Assembly (NCBI RefSeq): GCF_010685995.1
Contig: NZ_JAAGWK010000010.1
Location: forward strand, 62,001 to 126,000
Direction of reading: 5' to 3'
Source of the DNA: Goekera deserti
GTDB lineage: Bacteria > Actinomycetota > Actinomycetes > Mycobacteriales > Geodermatophilaceae
DNA length: 64,000 bases
A program made the position numbers and the translations under genes. Below are positions 32,868-44,459 of the stretch, in pieces (position 1 is the first letter of the stretch; each line of letters starts with the position of its first letter). The notes beneath the pieces are model-generated. The model was not told the DNA's origin, ran no database searches, and saw only the letters and a program-made list of their open reading frames with translations.

Positions 32868-33827
32868 TCACCCGGTGGCGGGTGCCGGCCCGTCCCCGCG
32901 CTCCCGGGCCGCCCGGGCGCGGCGCTTGCCCTCGTGCATGGCCGCCACCCGGGCGACCGGGATGGTGTGGCCCTGCGCGACCAGGTCCGCGGGGAGCTGC
33001 TGCGGCGCCGGCAGCAGCGCCGCCCAGTCGGCCAGCTCGCCGGGCGCGGCCACCGAGACGTCGCCGGGCCGCGCCCCGGGCAGGGCGTCCCACGGCACGG
33101 GCGCCGACACCGGCAGGCCGGGCCGCACCCGCGGGCTGTAGGCCGCCACGACCGTGCCGCGGCCCGACCGGGTGGAGTCCACGAAGACCCGGCCGTCCCG
33201 GTCGGCCAGCAGGTAGGCGGTGGTCGCCGCCGCCGGGTCCAGCTCGGCGGTGCGCGCGGCCAGCGCCCGGGTGGCCGCGGCGACGTCCTCGGGCCCGGAC
33301 CCGTGCACCGGGACGACGACGTGCAGCCCGCTGGCGCCGCTGGTCTTCACCGCCCCGGCCAGCCCGGCGTCGGCCAGGGCGCGGCGCACCAGCTGGGCCA
33401 CCGCGACCACCTGGGAGAAGTCGGCGCCCTCGGGCGGGTCCAGGTCCAGCACCAGGCCGGTGGGCCGGTCACCGCCGGCCGGGGTGAAGGGCACGTGGAA
33501 CTCCACCGCCCGCTGGTTGGCCAGCCACAGCAGGGTGCGCCGGTCGTCGCAGAGCACCTGGTGGGTCTCCCGGTGCACCGCGTCGGACCAGACCGCCACC
33601 GTGCGCACCCAGGCCGGCGCCCCCTTGGGCACGTTGCGCTGCACGAACGGCGCCTGCCCGGGCCGCACCCGGACCACCGTGAGCGGCCGGCCGGCCAGCA
33701 GCGGCACCAGCCGGTCGGCGACGGCGTCCAGGTGGTCGACCAGCTGGCCCTTCGTCACGCCGAGCCCGTCGCCCAGCGGCTGGTCCAGGCTGCTCAGCCG
33801 GACGCCGTCCCGCTCCTCGTCGACCAC
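32868..33827 (-). CDS. Stand-alone LigD-type polymerase (PrimPol) domain protein, copy 1
   Basis: 319 residues from GTG 33827. It resembles the polymerase domain of NHEJ ligase D: VRLSSLDQPLGDGLGVTKGQLVDHLDAVADRLVP, RNVPKGAPAWVRTVAVWS, the metal-binding pair in LVLDLDPPEGADF, KTSGASGLHVVVPV, and the third acidic residue in VFVDSTRSGRGTVVAAYSPR. There is no ligase or nuclease domain and no Ku gene in the window. It may fill in or extend DNA ends with ribonucleotides. A second, more diverged copy is at 57097-58074. Confidence 0.85.
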   Translation of the reverse strand: MVDEERDGVRLSSLDQPLGDGLGVTKGQLVDHLDAVADRLVPLLAGRPLTVVRVRPGQAPFVQRNVPKGAPAWVRTVAVWSDAVHRETHQVLCDDRRTLLWLANQRAVEFHVPFTPAGGDRPTGLVLDLDPPEGADFSQVVAVAQLVRRALADAGLAGAVKTSGASGLHVVVPVHGSGPEDVAAATRALAARTAELDPAAATTAYLLADRDGRVFVDSTRSGRGTVVAAYSPRVRPGLPVSAPVPWDALPGARPGDVSVAAPGELADWAALLPAPQQLPADLVAQGHTIPVARVAAMHEGKRRARAARERGDGPAPATG

Positions 33828-33867
33828 CCGCCCACCGTGCCCGCCGCGCCGTCGACCGGCAAGCCCG

Positions 33868-34611
33868 CTACACGTCGTAGACGGCGCCGGCGCGCACCAG
33901 CTCGGTGGCCGGGAACGCGCGGGTCGCGGCGGCCAGCTGGGCCGGGGCGTCGACCCAGGGCGGCACGTGGGTGAGCAGCAGGCGGCCGACGGCAGCAGCG
34001 GCGGCGTGCTCGCCGGCCTCGGTCCCGGTGAGGTGCAGTGCCGCGGGCAGGCCGGGCACGCCGTCGGGGTGGGCGGCCTCGGCGAGCAGGACGTCCGCGC
34101 CGCGGGCCAGCTCGACCACCTCCGGGCAGGACCCGGTGTCGCCGGTGTAGACCAGCGAACGGCCACCGGCCTCCAGCCGCACGGCGTGACACTCCACCGG
34201 GTGCTCGGTGCGCACCGTGGTGGCGGTGAATGGCCCGATCTCGAACGTGCCCGGCCCGACCGCGGTGGTGCTGAAGACGTCGTCGATCGGCCCGTCGCCG
34301 TCGCTGTAGGCCAGCGCGAGCCGGCGGTCGGCGCCGACCGGGGCGTACAGCGGCACCGGCCGGCCCGACGAGCGGCCGCTGTAGCGGTGCCACACGATGA
34401 ACGGGGCGACGTCCAGGCAGTGGTCGGCGTGCAGGTGGCTCAGGAAGACGGCGTCCACGGTGTCCGGGTCGACGATCCCCTGCAGGGCACCGAAGGCCCC
34501 GTTGCCCAGGTCGAGCAGCAGCCGGAACCCGGCCACCTCCACCAGGTAGCAGGACGCCGCCGACTCCGGGCCCGGCGCGCTGCCCGAGCAGCCGACCACG
34601 GTGAGCCTCAC
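33868..34611 (-). CDS. Metallo-beta-lactamase fold hydrolase, Rv1339-like (possible cAMP phosphodiesterase)
   Basis: 247 residues from ATG 34611, overlapping the murI stop (ATGA). Metal site: [14 protein letters not shown] (H-X-H-X-D-H), then a His in [15 protein letters not shown], Asp in [11 protein letters not shown] and a final His in LLLTHVPPW. In mycobacteria the gene after murI, Rv1339, is an atypical phosphodiesterase acting on cAMP; conserved position and length suggest the same here. This is inference from synteny, and RNase Z-like activity is the alternative. Confidence 0.85.
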   Translation of the reverse strand: MRLTVVGCSGSAPGPESAASCYLVEVAGFRLLLDLGNGAFGALQGIVDPDTVDAVFLSHLHADHCLDVAPFIVWHRYSGRSSGRPVPLYAPVGADRRLALAYSDGDGPIDDVFSTTAVGPGTFEIGPFTATTVRTEHPVECHAVRLEAGGRSLVYTGDTGSCPEVVELARGADVLLAEAAHPDGVPGLPAALHLTGTEAGEHAAAAAVGRLLLTHVPPWVDAPAQLAAATRAFPATELVRAGAVYDV

Positions 34612-35420
34612 GCGCGCGCCACCGCGGCGACCGCGCCGATCTCCGGGCCGAGGAACCGGCGACCGAGCCGCGCGAACGGCTCCGGGTCACCGGTGGCCAG
34701 GAACCGGTGCTGCGGCGCGGGGGCGTCGGGGTCGCGCAGCAGGTCGGCGCGGGTGAGCACCCGGTACACGTCCTTCGCCGTCTCCTCCGCGCTGCTGACC
34801 AGGGTCACCTCGTCGCCCAGCACGAGGGAGAGCACCCCGGTGAGCAGCGGGTAGTGCGTGCAGCCCAGCACCACGGTGTCGACGTCGGCGCCGAGCAGCG
34901 GGTCCAGGTAGGACTGGGCGAGCCCCAGCAGCTGACGCCCGCTGGTGACCCCGCGCTCGACGAAGTCCACGAAGCTGGGGCACGCCGCGCTGGTGACGGT
35001 GATCTGCGGCGCGGCCGCGAACGCGTCCTCGTAGGCGCCGCTGGTGACCGTGGCCTGCGTGCCGATCACGCCGACCCGGCCGGTCCGGGTGGCCGCGGTG
35101 GCCCGGCGGACGGCGGGCAGCAGCACCTCGACGACGGGGACGTCGTAGCGCTCCCGGGCGTCCCGCAGGCAGGCCGCGCTGGCGGTGTTGCAGGCGACGA
35201 CGAGCATCTTGACCCCCGCCGCCACCAGGTCGTCCATGATCGCCAGCGAGTGCCGGCGCACCTCGGCGATCGGCAGCGGACCGTAGGGCCCGTGCGCCGT
35301 GTCGCCGGTGTAGCGGACCGCCTCGTGCGGCAGCTGGTCGAGCACCGCCCGGACCACGGTCAGCCCGCCCACCCCGGAGTCGAAGATGCCGATCGGGGCG
35401 TCCGCGGGGGCTGTGCTCAT
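34608..35420 (-). CDS. murI: Glutamate racemase
   Basis: 270 residues from ATG 35420. It makes D-glutamate for peptidoglycan. Catalytic motifs: [26 protein letters not shown], the first Cys in [12 protein letters not shown], and the second Cys with His in LGCTHYPLL. Standard length. It is coupled to the Rv1339-like gene downstream. Confidence 0.97.
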   Translation of the reverse strand: MSTAPADAPIGIFDSGVGGLTVVRAVLDQLPHEAVRYTGDTAHGPYGPLPIAEVRRHSLAIMDDLVAAGVKMLVVACNTASAACLRDARERYDVPVVEVLLPAVRRATAATRTGRVGVIGTQATVTSGAYEDAFAAAPQITVTSAACPSFVDFVERGVTSGRQLLGLAQSYLDPLLGADVDTVVLGCTHYPLLTGVLSLVLGDEVTLVSSAEETAKDVYRVLTRADLLRDPDAPAPQHRFLATGDPEPFARLGRRFLGPEIGAVAAVARA

Positions 35421-35460
35421 CTCACCGCCCAGGCTAGCCGCCGGTGCCGACCGGAACGGG

Positions 35461-37616
<2,156 letters not shown>

Positions 37617-38090
37617 TCAGTCGTAGACGACGGTGGCCGGCGAGTGGCCGAAGAGGTAGGACTCCACCACGTCGACGTCCTCCTCGGTGACCACGCCGTC
37701 GACGATGCGGAAGCTGCGGAACTCGACCTCGTCGCCGACCAGGCCGGTCTGCGTGCCGTGCTCGCGGGTGGAGACCAGCACGTAGTGCGCGTGCGGCTCG
37801 GAGGCGTAGCTGATGTCGGTGCGCGACGGGTACGCCTCGGTGGCGGTGTGCGAGTGGTAGACCACCACCGGCACCTCGTCCCGGTCGTCCATGTCCCGGT
37901 AGAGCCGCAGCAGGTCCCCGGAGTCGAACTCGTAGAACGTCGGGGACCGCGCGGCGTTCAACATCGGGATGAACCGTTCGGGGCGGTCGCTGTCCTCGGG
38001 ACCGGCGACGACGCCACAGGCCTCGTCCGGGTGGTCCTCCCGGGCGTGGGCCACGATGGCGTCGTAGGTCGCGCGGTCGATGCGCAGCAC
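37617..38090 (-). CDS. mec: JAMM metallopeptidase Mec (CysO-cysteine hydrolase)
   Basis: 157 residues from GTG 38090, where family homology begins (VLRIDRATYDAIVAHAREDH). The zinc motif is complete: Glu in PDEACGVV, His-X-His in VVYHSHTATEAYPSRTDISYA, with the Ser and Asp at the end. Mec releases cysteine from the CysO-cysteine adduct. The mec-cysO-cysM order is the same as Rv1334-1336. Confidence 0.93.
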   Translation of the reverse strand: MLRIDRATYDAIVAHAREDHPDEACGVVAGPEDSDRPERFIPMLNAARSPTFYEFDSGDLLRLYRDMDDRDEVPVVVYHSHTATEAYPSRTDISYASEPHAHYVLVSTREHGTQTGLVGDEVEFRSFRIVDGVVTEEDVDVVESYLFGHSPATVVYD

Positions 38091-38188
38091 GGCGCCATCG
38101 TAAGCCGACGACCCGGCTGCTGGACCCCCCGGCCCGGCCGTGACCCCTGCACGGGTGAACAGCTGACGTCCGCCGGACGACGGGGCGA

Positions 38189-38194
38189 TACCGT
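38189..38194 (+). promoter_or_regulatory. -10 box (TACCGT) of a probably leaderless mRNA
   Basis: TACCGT is separated from GTG 38203 by eight bases, without a ribosome-binding site. Confidence 0.4.
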
Positions 38195-38202
38195 GCCGTC
38201 TC

Positions 38203-38562
38203 GTGGTGGTCATCCAGGTGCTCATGGCGCTCGGCGTCCTGGCGCTGCCGGTGCCGGCGCTGGTGCTCGGCTCGGCGAACCTGATGCGCCGCAGCGGCCG
38301 CTACAGCCCCGACCAGCGGGCCGACCGGCTGGGCCTGGTCGTGCTGGTGCTGGCGCGGGTGCTCGGGCTGGTGGCCATGCTGGCGCTGTCCGCCGTCGTG
38401 CTGGTGTCCACCGTGGGCGCGCTGGTCAAGGGCCTCGAGCTGCCGAGCCTGGTGTACGTGTTCTTCGTCGCCAGCCTGCTGCTCGCGGTGCTGGTGCTGC
38501 TCACCTACGGCCGCGGCCTGCCGCGGTCACGGCGTCGACCAGCGACCCCTGCACGGCGGTGA
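38203..38562 (+). CDS. Small membrane protein, three predicted spans
   Basis: 119 residues from GTG 38203. Hydrophobic segments at about 3-24 (VIQVLMALGVLALPVPALVLG), 43-72 (LGLVVLVLARVLGLVAMLAL and onward) and 80-103 ([20 protein letters not shown]), with a basic Arg/Pro tail. No known domain. It is divergent from mec, and its 3' end overlaps the convergent DUF2017 gene by 62 bases. Function unknown. Confidence 0.7.
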   Translation: MVVIQVLMALGVLALPVPALVLGSANLMRRSGRYSPDQRADRLGLVVLVLARVLGLVAMLALSAVVLVSTVGALVKGLELPSLVYVFFVASLLLAVLVLLTYGRGLPRSRRRPATPARR

Positions 38563-38998
38563 GCCAGTAGTAGACCGCCAGCTGCTGCTCCTCGTCGCTG
38601 GTGACCTCCGCCGGCGGCTCGGTGTCCTCGGTGATGTCCAGCCGGGTGCCCAGCGCCAGCCGCAGGTCGTTGGTCGAGCGCAGCCAGGCGCGGGCCTGGT
38701 CGGTGTCCAGCTGCAGGTCCCCGCCACCGACCGGCAGAGTGGCCCGCACGACCGCCAGGTCGTCGGCCTTGCCCTCCCGCAGCGCGCCCTCGGTCAGCGA
38801 CCGGTAGTCCGCGGCCACCTCGGGGTCACCCCGGTGCCCGGGCGGCAGCAGCCGCGCCAGCACCGGGTCGCCGCCGGCGTCCTCGGCGTCGGCGTCGAGC
38901 AGCTGCTCCAGCTGGTCGCACAGCAGCCCCAGGACGTCGACCTCGGCCCGGTCCAGCCGAGCCACCAGGCCGTCGCGCGTCCGCGTGAAGGGCGTCAT
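38501..38998 (-). CDS. DUF2017 family protein
   Basis: 165 residues from ATG 38998, overlapping the clpS stop (ATGA). Typical sequence: [35 protein letters not shown] and [21 protein letters not shown], ending in [15 protein letters not shown]. The same gene follows clpS in mycobacteria (Rv1332). Function unknown, but strict coupling to clpS suggests a link to the Clp adaptor. Confidence 0.85.
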   Translation of the reverse strand: MTPFTRTRDGLVARLDRAEVDVLGLLCDQLEQLLDADAEDAGGDPVLARLLPPGHRGDPEVAADYRSLTEGALREGKADDLAVVRATLPVGGGDLQLDTDQARAWLRSTNDLRLALGTRLDITEDTEPPAEVTSDEEQQLAVYYWLTAVQGSLVDAVTAAGRGRR

Positions 38999-39291
38999 GA
39001 GTCCCGCTGGTAACTGGCCCACAGGCCGTAGGCGTGCAGCCGGCTGGTGTCGTGCTCCATGCGCTCGCGGGGCCCGGAACTGACGATGGCCCTGCCCTCC
39101 TCGTGCACCTGCAGCATGAGCGTGGTGGCGGTCTGCTCGTCGTAGCCGAACAGCTCCTGCAGCACGAACGTCACGTACGTCATGAGGTTCACCGGGTCGT
39201 TCCAGACGATGGTGACCCACGGGCGATCGAGCTCGGAGACCACCTCGGTCGTCGTCTCGGGGGTGCGCGTGGGCGCGAGGGGACCGGCCAC
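38995..39291 (-). CDS. clpS: ATP-dependent Clp protease adaptor ClpS
   Basis: 98 residues from GTG 39291. It delivers N-degron substrates to ClpC/ClpP. Conserved: [21 protein letters not shown] (the NDPVN substrate-contact loop), [20 protein letters not shown] and the closing [12 protein letters not shown]. Divergent from pncB, as in M. tuberculosis (Rv1330c/Rv1331). Confidence 0.95.
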   Translation of the reverse strand: MAGPLAPTRTPETTTEVVSELDRPWVTIVWNDPVNLMTYVTFVLQELFGYDEQTATTLMLQVHEEGRAIVSSGPRERMEHDTSRLHAYGLWASYQRDS

Positions 39292-39317
39292 GGCTCACAC
39301 TGTAGGAGCCCACGATC

Positions 39318-39323
39318 TAGGCT
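39318..39323 (+). promoter_or_regulatory. -10 box (TAGGCT) of pncB
   Basis: TAGGCT is eight bases from ATG 39332 without an obvious ribosome-binding site; a leaderless pncB message is likely. Confidence 0.4.
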
Positions 39324-39331
39324 GCTGGCCC

Positions 39332-40645
39332 ATGTCGGACGAGCACCCACCGCCCGCGCCCGGCCGCACCGGCCCCGCCCTGCTCACCGACCGGTACGAG
39401 CTGACGATGCTCGCCGCCGCGCTGGCCGACGGCACGGCGATGCGCGACTGCGTCTTCGAGGTCTTCGCCCGGCGGTTGCCGCACGGCCGGCGCTACGGCG
39501 TGCTGGCCGGCACGGGGCGGCTGCTGGAGGAGCTGGCCGCGTTCCGCTTCGGTGCCGCCGAGATCGACTCGCTCCGCGCCCAGGGCCTGGACGACGAGCG
39601 GCTGCTGGACTGGCTGGCCGGCTTCTCCTTCTCCGGGGACGTCGACGGCTACGCCGAGGGCGAGGTGTTCTTCCCCGGCTCGCCGGTGCTCACGGTGCGC
39701 GCGCCCTTCGCCGAGGGCGTGCTGCTGGAGACCCTCGCGCTGTCGGTGCTCAACCACGACAGCGCGATCGCCTCCGCCGCGGCCCGCATGGTGGGCGCCG
39801 CCTGCGGGCGCCCCTGCATCGAGATGGGCTCGCGGCGCACCCACGAGCAGGCCGCGGTGGCCGCCGCACGCGCCGCGTACCTGGTCGGCTTCTCCGCCAG
39901 CTCCAACCTGGCCGCCGGCCAGCGCTACGGGGTGCCCACCACCGGCACCAGCGCGCACGCCTTCACCCTGCTGCACGACGACGAGGCATCGGCGTTCCGC
40001 GCCCAGGTGGCCGCCCTCGGCGTCGGCACCACGCTGCTGGTGGACACCTACGACGTCACCCAGGGCATCCGGACGGCGGTCGAGGTGGCCGGCCCGGAGC
40101 TGGGTGCGATCCGGTTGGACTCCGGCGACCTGCCCTCGCTGGCCACCGCCGCCCGCGCGCAGCTGGACTCCCTGGGTGCCACCGGCACCCGGGTGATCGT
40201 CACCAGCGACCTGGACGAGTACGCGATCGCCGCGCTGCAGGCCGCCCCGGTGGACGGGTACGGCGTCGGCACCTCGCTGGTCACCGGTTCCGGCGCCCCC
40301 ACCGCCGGCATGGTCTACAAGCTCGTCGAGCGGGACGGCGTGCCGGTGGCGAAGAACTCCGAGGGCAAGCGTTCGGTGGGTGGCCGCAAGCAGGCGGTCC
40401 GGCGGCACGACCCGGCGGGCACGGTCACCGCCGAGGTGGTGAGCAGCGCACCGATCGAGCCCCGGGACGGCGACCGGTCGCTCGTCGTCCCGCTGGTGCG
40501 GGGCGGGCGCCCCGTGCTGCCGACCGACCCGGCGCGGGCGCTGGAGGCCGCGCGGGAGCACCACCGGCGCTCGCGGGAGGCGCTGCCGGCGGAGGCGTCT
40601 GCGCTGTCCCGCGGGGAGGCCGTCGTCGAGACGCTCGGGGCGTGA
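39332..40645 (+). CDS. pncB: Nicotinate phosphoribosyltransferase
   Basis: 437 residues from ATG 39332. It salvages nicotinate to its mononucleotide for NAD synthesis. Landmarks: LLTDRYELTMLAAALADG near the start, MGSRRTHEQAAVAAARAAYL, the phosphorylated-His region GVPTTGTSAHAFTLL, IRLDSGDLPSLA, and MVYKLVERDGVPVAKNSEGK. Normal length. Convergent with serB, 18 bases apart. Confidence 0.95.
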   Translation: MSDEHPPPAPGRTGPALLTDRYELTMLAAALADGTAMRDCVFEVFARRLPHGRRYGVLAGTGRLLEELAAFRFGAAEIDSLRAQGLDDERLLDWLAGFSFSGDVDGYAEGEVFFPGSPVLTVRAPFAEGVLLETLALSVLNHDSAIASAAARMVGAACGRPCIEMGSRRTHEQAAVAAARAAYLVGFSASSNLAAGQRYGVPTTGTSAHAFTLLHDDEASAFRAQVAALGVGTTLLVDTYDVTQGIRTAVEVAGPELGAIRLDSGDLPSLATAARAQLDSLGATGTRVIVTSDLDEYAIAALQAAPVDGYGVGTSLVTGSGAPTAGMVYKLVERDGVPVAKNSEGKRSVGGRKQAVRRHDPAGTVTAEVVSSAPIEPRDGDRSLVVPLVRGGRPVLPTDPARALEAAREHHRRSREALPAEASALSRGEAVVETLGA

Positions 40646-40663
40646 GGCCGGCCCGGTGGGTGC

Positions 40664-41959
40664 TCAGTCGGCCGGGCCGGCGTCGAGCACCTCGTCGCGG
40701 GTGAACCCGAGCACCTGCAGGACGGCATCGAGGTAGGGCTGGTTCAGGGCGGTGTCGGCCTGCTCGCGGACGAAGGGCTTGGCGTTGAAGGCGATGCCCA
40801 GGCCGGCCGCCGCCAGCATGTCCAGGTCGTTGGCGCCGTCGCCCACGGCCACCGTCTGCTCCATCGGGATGCCGTGCTCGGCGGCGAAGCGGGCCAGCGC
40901 GCGGGCCTTGGCCGCCCGGTCGACCACCTCGCCGACCAGTCCACCGGTCAGCCGGCCGTCCACCACCTCCAGGGTGTTGGCGGCGGAGAAGTCCAACCCG
41001 AGCGAGGCGGCGAGCGGGTCGGTGATCTGGGTGAACCCGCCGCTGACGATGCCGCAGCGGAAGCCGAGCCGCTGCAGGGTGCGGATGAGCGTGCGCGCCC
41101 CGGGGGTGAGCACCAGGTGCTCGCGCACCTCGTCCAGCACCGACTCCGGCAGCCCGGCCAGCGCCGCCACCCGGGCTCGCAGCGACTGCTCGAAGTCCAG
41201 CTCGCCGTTCATCGCGGCGGCGGTGATCCGGGCGACCTCGTCGGCCCGTCCCGCCCGCGCCGCCAGCTCGTCGATCACCTCGCCGCGCACCAGCGTGGAG
41301 TCCACGTCCAGCACGATCAGCCGCTTGCTGCGGCGGGCCAGGCCGACCTGCTCCACGGCGATGTCGGCGCCGGTCTCGGCGGCGACCCCGGCCAGCCCGG
41401 CGCGCAGCGGCGCCGCCTGCGCCCCGGAGACGGTCAGCTCGAAGCTGGTCACCGGGTAGTCCGACAGCCGCCGGATCGCGTCGATGTTGCCGCCCACCGC
41501 GGCGATGGCCCGGGCGGCACCGGCCACCGCGTCCGGGGGCACCGGGCGCCCCAGGACGATCACGTGGTGCCGGCGCGCGTCGGCAGCCGGCGCCCCGCCA
41601 CTGCCGGGGTCGCCGTGCTCGACCGTCACCTGGACGCCGGTGGCCGCGCTGACGTCGGCGGCCACGACGTCGAGTGAGTCCACCAGGGCCCCGGACCCGG
41701 GCGGCCGCTGCCCGGTCAGCGCGCGGACGACGACGCCCAGGACGAGCTGGCCGTGCACGACCACCTGCTCGACGTCGAGCACCTCCACCCCGGCCCCGAG
41801 CGCGCCCAGCCCGGTGAACAGCCGGGCGGTGACCCCGGGCCGGTCGGCACCGGTGACCGTGATCAGCGCCGTCGGCCCGGAGCCGCCGGGAGCCGGGCGG
41901 GCAGGCGGACTGGCCACGTCGGCGGTCGCGGAGACGTCGATCGCGCGAGTGTCGGTCAC
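40664..41959 (-). CDS. serB: Phosphoserine phosphatase with ACT domains
   Basis: 431 residues from GTG 41959. Two N-terminal ACT domains (about 28-190: ALITVTGADRPGVTARLFTGL and HHVIVLGRPVPPDAV) precede the HAD phosphatase (about 205-425): motif I VLDVDSTLVRGEVIDELA, SGGFTQITDPLA, and the Lys and metal region VAVGDGANDLDMLAAAGLG. Same architecture as mycobacterial SerB2. Last step of serine synthesis. It is downstream of ctaD on the same strand, as in mycobacteria, but a terminator separates them. Confidence 0.95.
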   Translation of the reverse strand: MTDTRAIDVSATADVASPPARPAPGGSGPTALITVTGADRPGVTARLFTGLGALGAGVEVLDVEQVVVHGQLVLGVVVRALTGQRPPGSGALVDSLDVVAADVSAATGVQVTVEHGDPGSGGAPAADARRHHVIVLGRPVPPDAVAGAARAIAAVGGNIDAIRRLSDYPVTSFELTVSGAQAAPLRAGLAGVAAETGADIAVEQVGLARRSKRLIVLDVDSTLVRGEVIDELAARAGRADEVARITAAAMNGELDFEQSLRARVAALAGLPESVLDEVREHLVLTPGARTLIRTLQRLGFRCGIVSGGFTQITDPLAASLGLDFSAANTLEVVDGRLTGGLVGEVVDRAAKARALARFAAEHGIPMEQTVAVGDGANDLDMLAAAGLGIAFNAKPFVREQADTALNQPYLDAVLQVLGFTRDEVLDAGPAD

Positions 41960-41994
41960 CCGGTCATCGTGCCGGACGCCCCCGGCACGGACGA

Positions 41995-42032
41995 CGAACG
42001 CCCCGCCGGCCGGGTGGCTGACGGGGCGTTCG
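41995..42032. terminator. ctaD terminator hairpin
   Basis: Perfect 11-base arms (CGAACGCCCCG / CGGGGCGTTCG) around a 16-base loop, 24 bases past the ctaD stop on the minus strand. Confidence 0.6.
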
Positions 42033-42055
42033 AGGTCGGCCCGGGGGGCCTCAGC

Positions 42056-43807
42056 TCAGGTCGGGTCCTTGTCGGCAGGACCCTGACGCGAACCGGTGCC
42101 GTCCAGCAGCTCGCTGGCGTAGGGCTCGTGGCCCTTGCCGGCGTGCGCCTCCATCTGCAGACGGTCCTTGAGGTGCGGGTAGTGCAGCTCGAACGCGGGG
42201 CGCTCGGACCGGATGCGCGGGATCTCGGTGAAGTTGTGCCGCGGGGGCGGCGAGGACGTGGCCCACTCCAGGGAGTTGCCGTGGCCCCACGGGTCGTCGC
42301 GCAGGGCGAGCTTCCCGTACTTCCAGGACTTCACGACGTTGTAGAGGAACGGGATCGTCGAGGCGCCCAGGATGAAGGACCCGATCGTCGAGACCGTGTG
42401 CATCGTGGTGAAGCCGTCCGTCGGCAGGTAGTCGACGTAGCGGCGCGGCATGCCGGAGCTGCCCAGCCAGTGCTGGATGAGGAACGTGGCGTGGAAGCCG
42501 ACGAAGGTCAGCCAGAAGTGCAGCTTGCCCAGCCGCTCGTCCATCATCCGGCCGCACATCTTGGGGAACCAGAAGTAGATCCCGGCGTACGCGGCGAACA
42601 CGACCGTGCCGAACACCACGTAGTGGAAGTGCGCCACGACGAAGTAGCTGTCGTTGACGTGCCAGTCCAGCGGCGGGCTGGCCAGCAGCACACCGGTCAG
42701 GCCACCCAGCAGGAAGGTGATCAGGAAGCCGACCGAGAAGAGCATCGGCGCCTCGAAGGTGATCTGCCCCCGCCACATCGTACCGATCCAGTTGAAGAAC
42801 TTGATGCCCGTCGGGACGGCGATCAGGTACGTCAGGAAGGCGAAGAACGGCAGCAGCACCGCGCCGGTGGCGAACATGTGGTGCGCCCAGACGCTGAGCG
42901 AGAGGGCCGCGATGCCGATCAGGGCGAAGATCATGCCCTTGTAGCCGAACAGCGGCTTGCGGCTGAACACCGGGATGATCTCGGAGATGATCCCGAAGAA
43001 CGGCAACGCGATGATGTAGACCTCGGGGTGCCCGAAGAACCAGAACAGGTGCTGCCACAGCATCGCCCCGCCGTTCTCGGTGCTGAACACCAGCGCACCG
43101 AGGTGCCGGTCGGCCAGCAGGGCCATCAGCGCGGCGGTGAGGATCGGGAAGGCCAGCAGCACGAGCACGCTGGTGACCAGCGTCGCCCACACGAAGATGG
43201 GCATCCGGAACATGGTCATGCCGGGAGCGCGCAGGCAGACGATCGTGGCGATGAAGTTGACGCCACCGAGGATCGTGCCGAGGCCGCTGACCGCGAGGCC
43301 GGCGATCCACAGGTCGCCACCGGCGCCCGGGGAGTTGGTCACGTCCGACAGCGGGCTGTAGGCGTACCAGCCGAAGTCGGCCGCGCCGCCCGGGGTCAGG
43401 AACCCCGCGACCGCGATGGAGGACCCGAAGAAGAACAGCCAGAAGGAGAAGGCGTTCAGCCGCGGGAAGGCGACGTCCGGGGACCCGATCTGCAGCGGCA
43501 TGATCAGGTTCGAGAACGCGAAGAACAGCGGGGTCGCGAAGAACAGCAACATGATCGTGCCGTGCATCGTGAACAGCTGGTTGTACTGCTCGGCCGAGAG
43601 AAACTGCAGGCCGGGCCTGGCCAGCTCTCCTCGGATCAGCATGGCCATCAACCCGCCGGCCATGAACCAGATGAACGACACGACCATGTACATCAGGCCG
43701 ATCGTCTTGTGGTCCGTGGTGCGCAGCAGCATCGACAGCCGCGAGCCCTTCTCGGGCACGTGAGCAGGACTGGGCCGGCTCACGATCGGCGCGGGTGCGA
43801 TCGTCAC
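42056..43807 (-). CDS. ctaD: Cytochrome c oxidase subunit I
   Basis: 583 residues from GTG 43807; a TAAGCT box seven bases upstream supports this start over longer frames. Twelve-span heme-copper oxidase of the aa3 type. Heme a His in FTMHGTIM; CuB His with the cross-linked Tyr in [13 protein letters not shown]; CuB pair in WAHHMFATG; heme a3/a His in [11 protein letters not shown]. The soluble C-terminal tail (about 540-583) is typical of actinobacteria. It acts with the bcc complex in respiration. Confidence 0.97.
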   Translation of the reverse strand: MTIAPAPIVSRPSPAHVPEKGSRLSMLLRTTDHKTIGLMYMVVSFIWFMAGGLMAMLIRGELARPGLQFLSAEQYNQLFTMHGTIMLLFFATPLFFAFSNLIMPLQIGSPDVAFPRLNAFSFWLFFFGSSIAVAGFLTPGGAADFGWYAYSPLSDVTNSPGAGGDLWIAGLAVSGLGTILGGVNFIATIVCLRAPGMTMFRMPIFVWATLVTSVLVLLAFPILTAALMALLADRHLGALVFSTENGGAMLWQHLFWFFGHPEVYIIALPFFGIISEIIPVFSRKPLFGYKGMIFALIGIAALSLSVWAHHMFATGAVLLPFFAFLTYLIAVPTGIKFFNWIGTMWRGQITFEAPMLFSVGFLITFLLGGLTGVLLASPPLDWHVNDSYFVVAHFHYVVFGTVVFAAYAGIYFWFPKMCGRMMDERLGKLHFWLTFVGFHATFLIQHWLGSSGMPRRYVDYLPTDGFTTMHTVSTIGSFILGASTIPFLYNVVKSWKYGKLALRDDPWGHGNSLEWATSSPPPRHNFTEIPRIRSERPAFELHYPHLKDRLQMEAHAGKGHEPYASELLDGTGSRQGPADKDPT

Positions 43808-43814
43808 AAGGCGC

Positions 43815-43820
43815 AGCTTA
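43815..43820 (-). promoter_or_regulatory. -10 box (TAAGCT) of ctaD
   Basis: On the minus strand TAAGCT is seven bases before GTG 43807, without a Shine-Dalgarno sequence, so ctaD mRNA may be leaderless. The rest of the 279-base gap to 44086 shows no other gene. Confidence 0.4.
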
Positions 43821-44086
43821 GACGCTGCTGGAGCGGCCTGTGCGGAACCTGCCGGGGAGCCCCCCATCACCCTGTGGGGTGAGCCACCGACAGCACCGTC
43901 CAGCTGGCTCACAGGAACCGGCCGGCACGGGAAAGCCCAGTTCAGGAGCCCGTTCCAGGATCCGAGGTGGGCGACCGAAGATCAACACGATGTTTGAGAA
44001 CGGCAGTACCGGGGCACCACGACCCTGCCTCTGGACGGACCAGGGCATCGCGGTGGCCCTGGCCACCAGCACCAAGGAGGCTCCCC

Positions 44087-44356
44087 ATGATCTGGAACGT
44101 CATCGTGCTCATCGTCATCGGTGCGATCGCCGGCTTCATCGCCCGCGCGGTCATCCCCGGCAAGCAGGACCTGGGCATCGTGCTGACCATCGCGCTGGGC
44201 ATCATCGGCTCGTTCGTCGGCAACCTGCTCGGCAGCCTCATCCAGGGCAACGGGTTCGAGCTCGGCACCTCCGGGATCATCGGATCGATCCTCGGCGCCA
44301 TCGTCGTCCTCGGGATCTACGTCGCCGCGACCGGCCGCAAGCGCGTCCACCACTGA
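44087..44356 (+). CDS. GlsB/YeaQ/YmgE family membrane protein
   Basis: 89 residues from ATG 44087 with an excellent AAGGAGG six bases upstream. Three glycine-rich membrane segments: VIVLIVIGAIAGFIARAVI, IVLTIALGIIGSFVGNLLG, IIGSILGAIVVLGIYVAATG. The family, once called transglycosylase-associated, is induced by stress in several bacteria; its mechanism is unknown. Two strong hairpins follow. Confidence 0.92.
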   Translation: MIWNVIVLIVIGAIAGFIARAVIPGKQDLGIVLTIALGIIGSFVGNLLGSLIQGNGFELGTSGIIGSILGAIVVLGIYVAATGRKRVHH

Positions 44357-44362
44357 GGCACC

Positions 44363-44434
44363 GCTGCTCCCTCCCCGAGAGGGAGCAGCCGCACCACGCA
44401 CCCACGAGGGCCCGGCCACCTGGCCGGGCCCTCG
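44363..44434. terminator. Two tandem hairpins after the GlsB-type gene
   Basis: The first (44363-44389) has 11-base arms GCTGCTCCCTC / GAGGGAGCAGC with a five-base loop. The second (44405-44434) has perfect 14-base arms CGAGGGCCCGGCCA / TGGCCGGGCCCTCG with a two-base loop. Together they should stop transcription towards the opposing methyltransferase gene. Confidence 0.65.
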
Positions 44435-44459
44435 CGCGTTGCCGGGGTGCCGCCGGCCC

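Noticed and set aside
32868-33827. Complete NHEJ locus (Ku-LigD)
   Set aside because: Only polymerase-domain proteins are present in the window; no Ku, ligase or 3'-phosphoesterase domain could be found.
38501-38562. Treating the 62-base overlap of the convergent membrane protein and DUF2017 genes as evidence that one is false
   Set aside because: DUF2017 is secure by synteny and homology, and the membrane protein has clear spans and its own -10 box; convergent 3' overlaps of this size occur in compact GC-rich genomes.
41753-43882. A 709-codon open frame antisense to serB/ctaD
   Set aside because: Long antisense frames arise from extreme GC third-position bias. This one is Arg/His/Glu/Gln-rich with no domain, and ctaD on the other strand is certain. 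The same holds for long frames at 18132-20714 and 29721-32828.
43990-44086. A stress sigma-factor promoter (GTTT...GGGGCA) before the GlsB-type gene
   Set aside because: GTTT at about 43991 and GGGGCA 16 bases later only loosely fit the SigB/SigF pattern; too weak to list.
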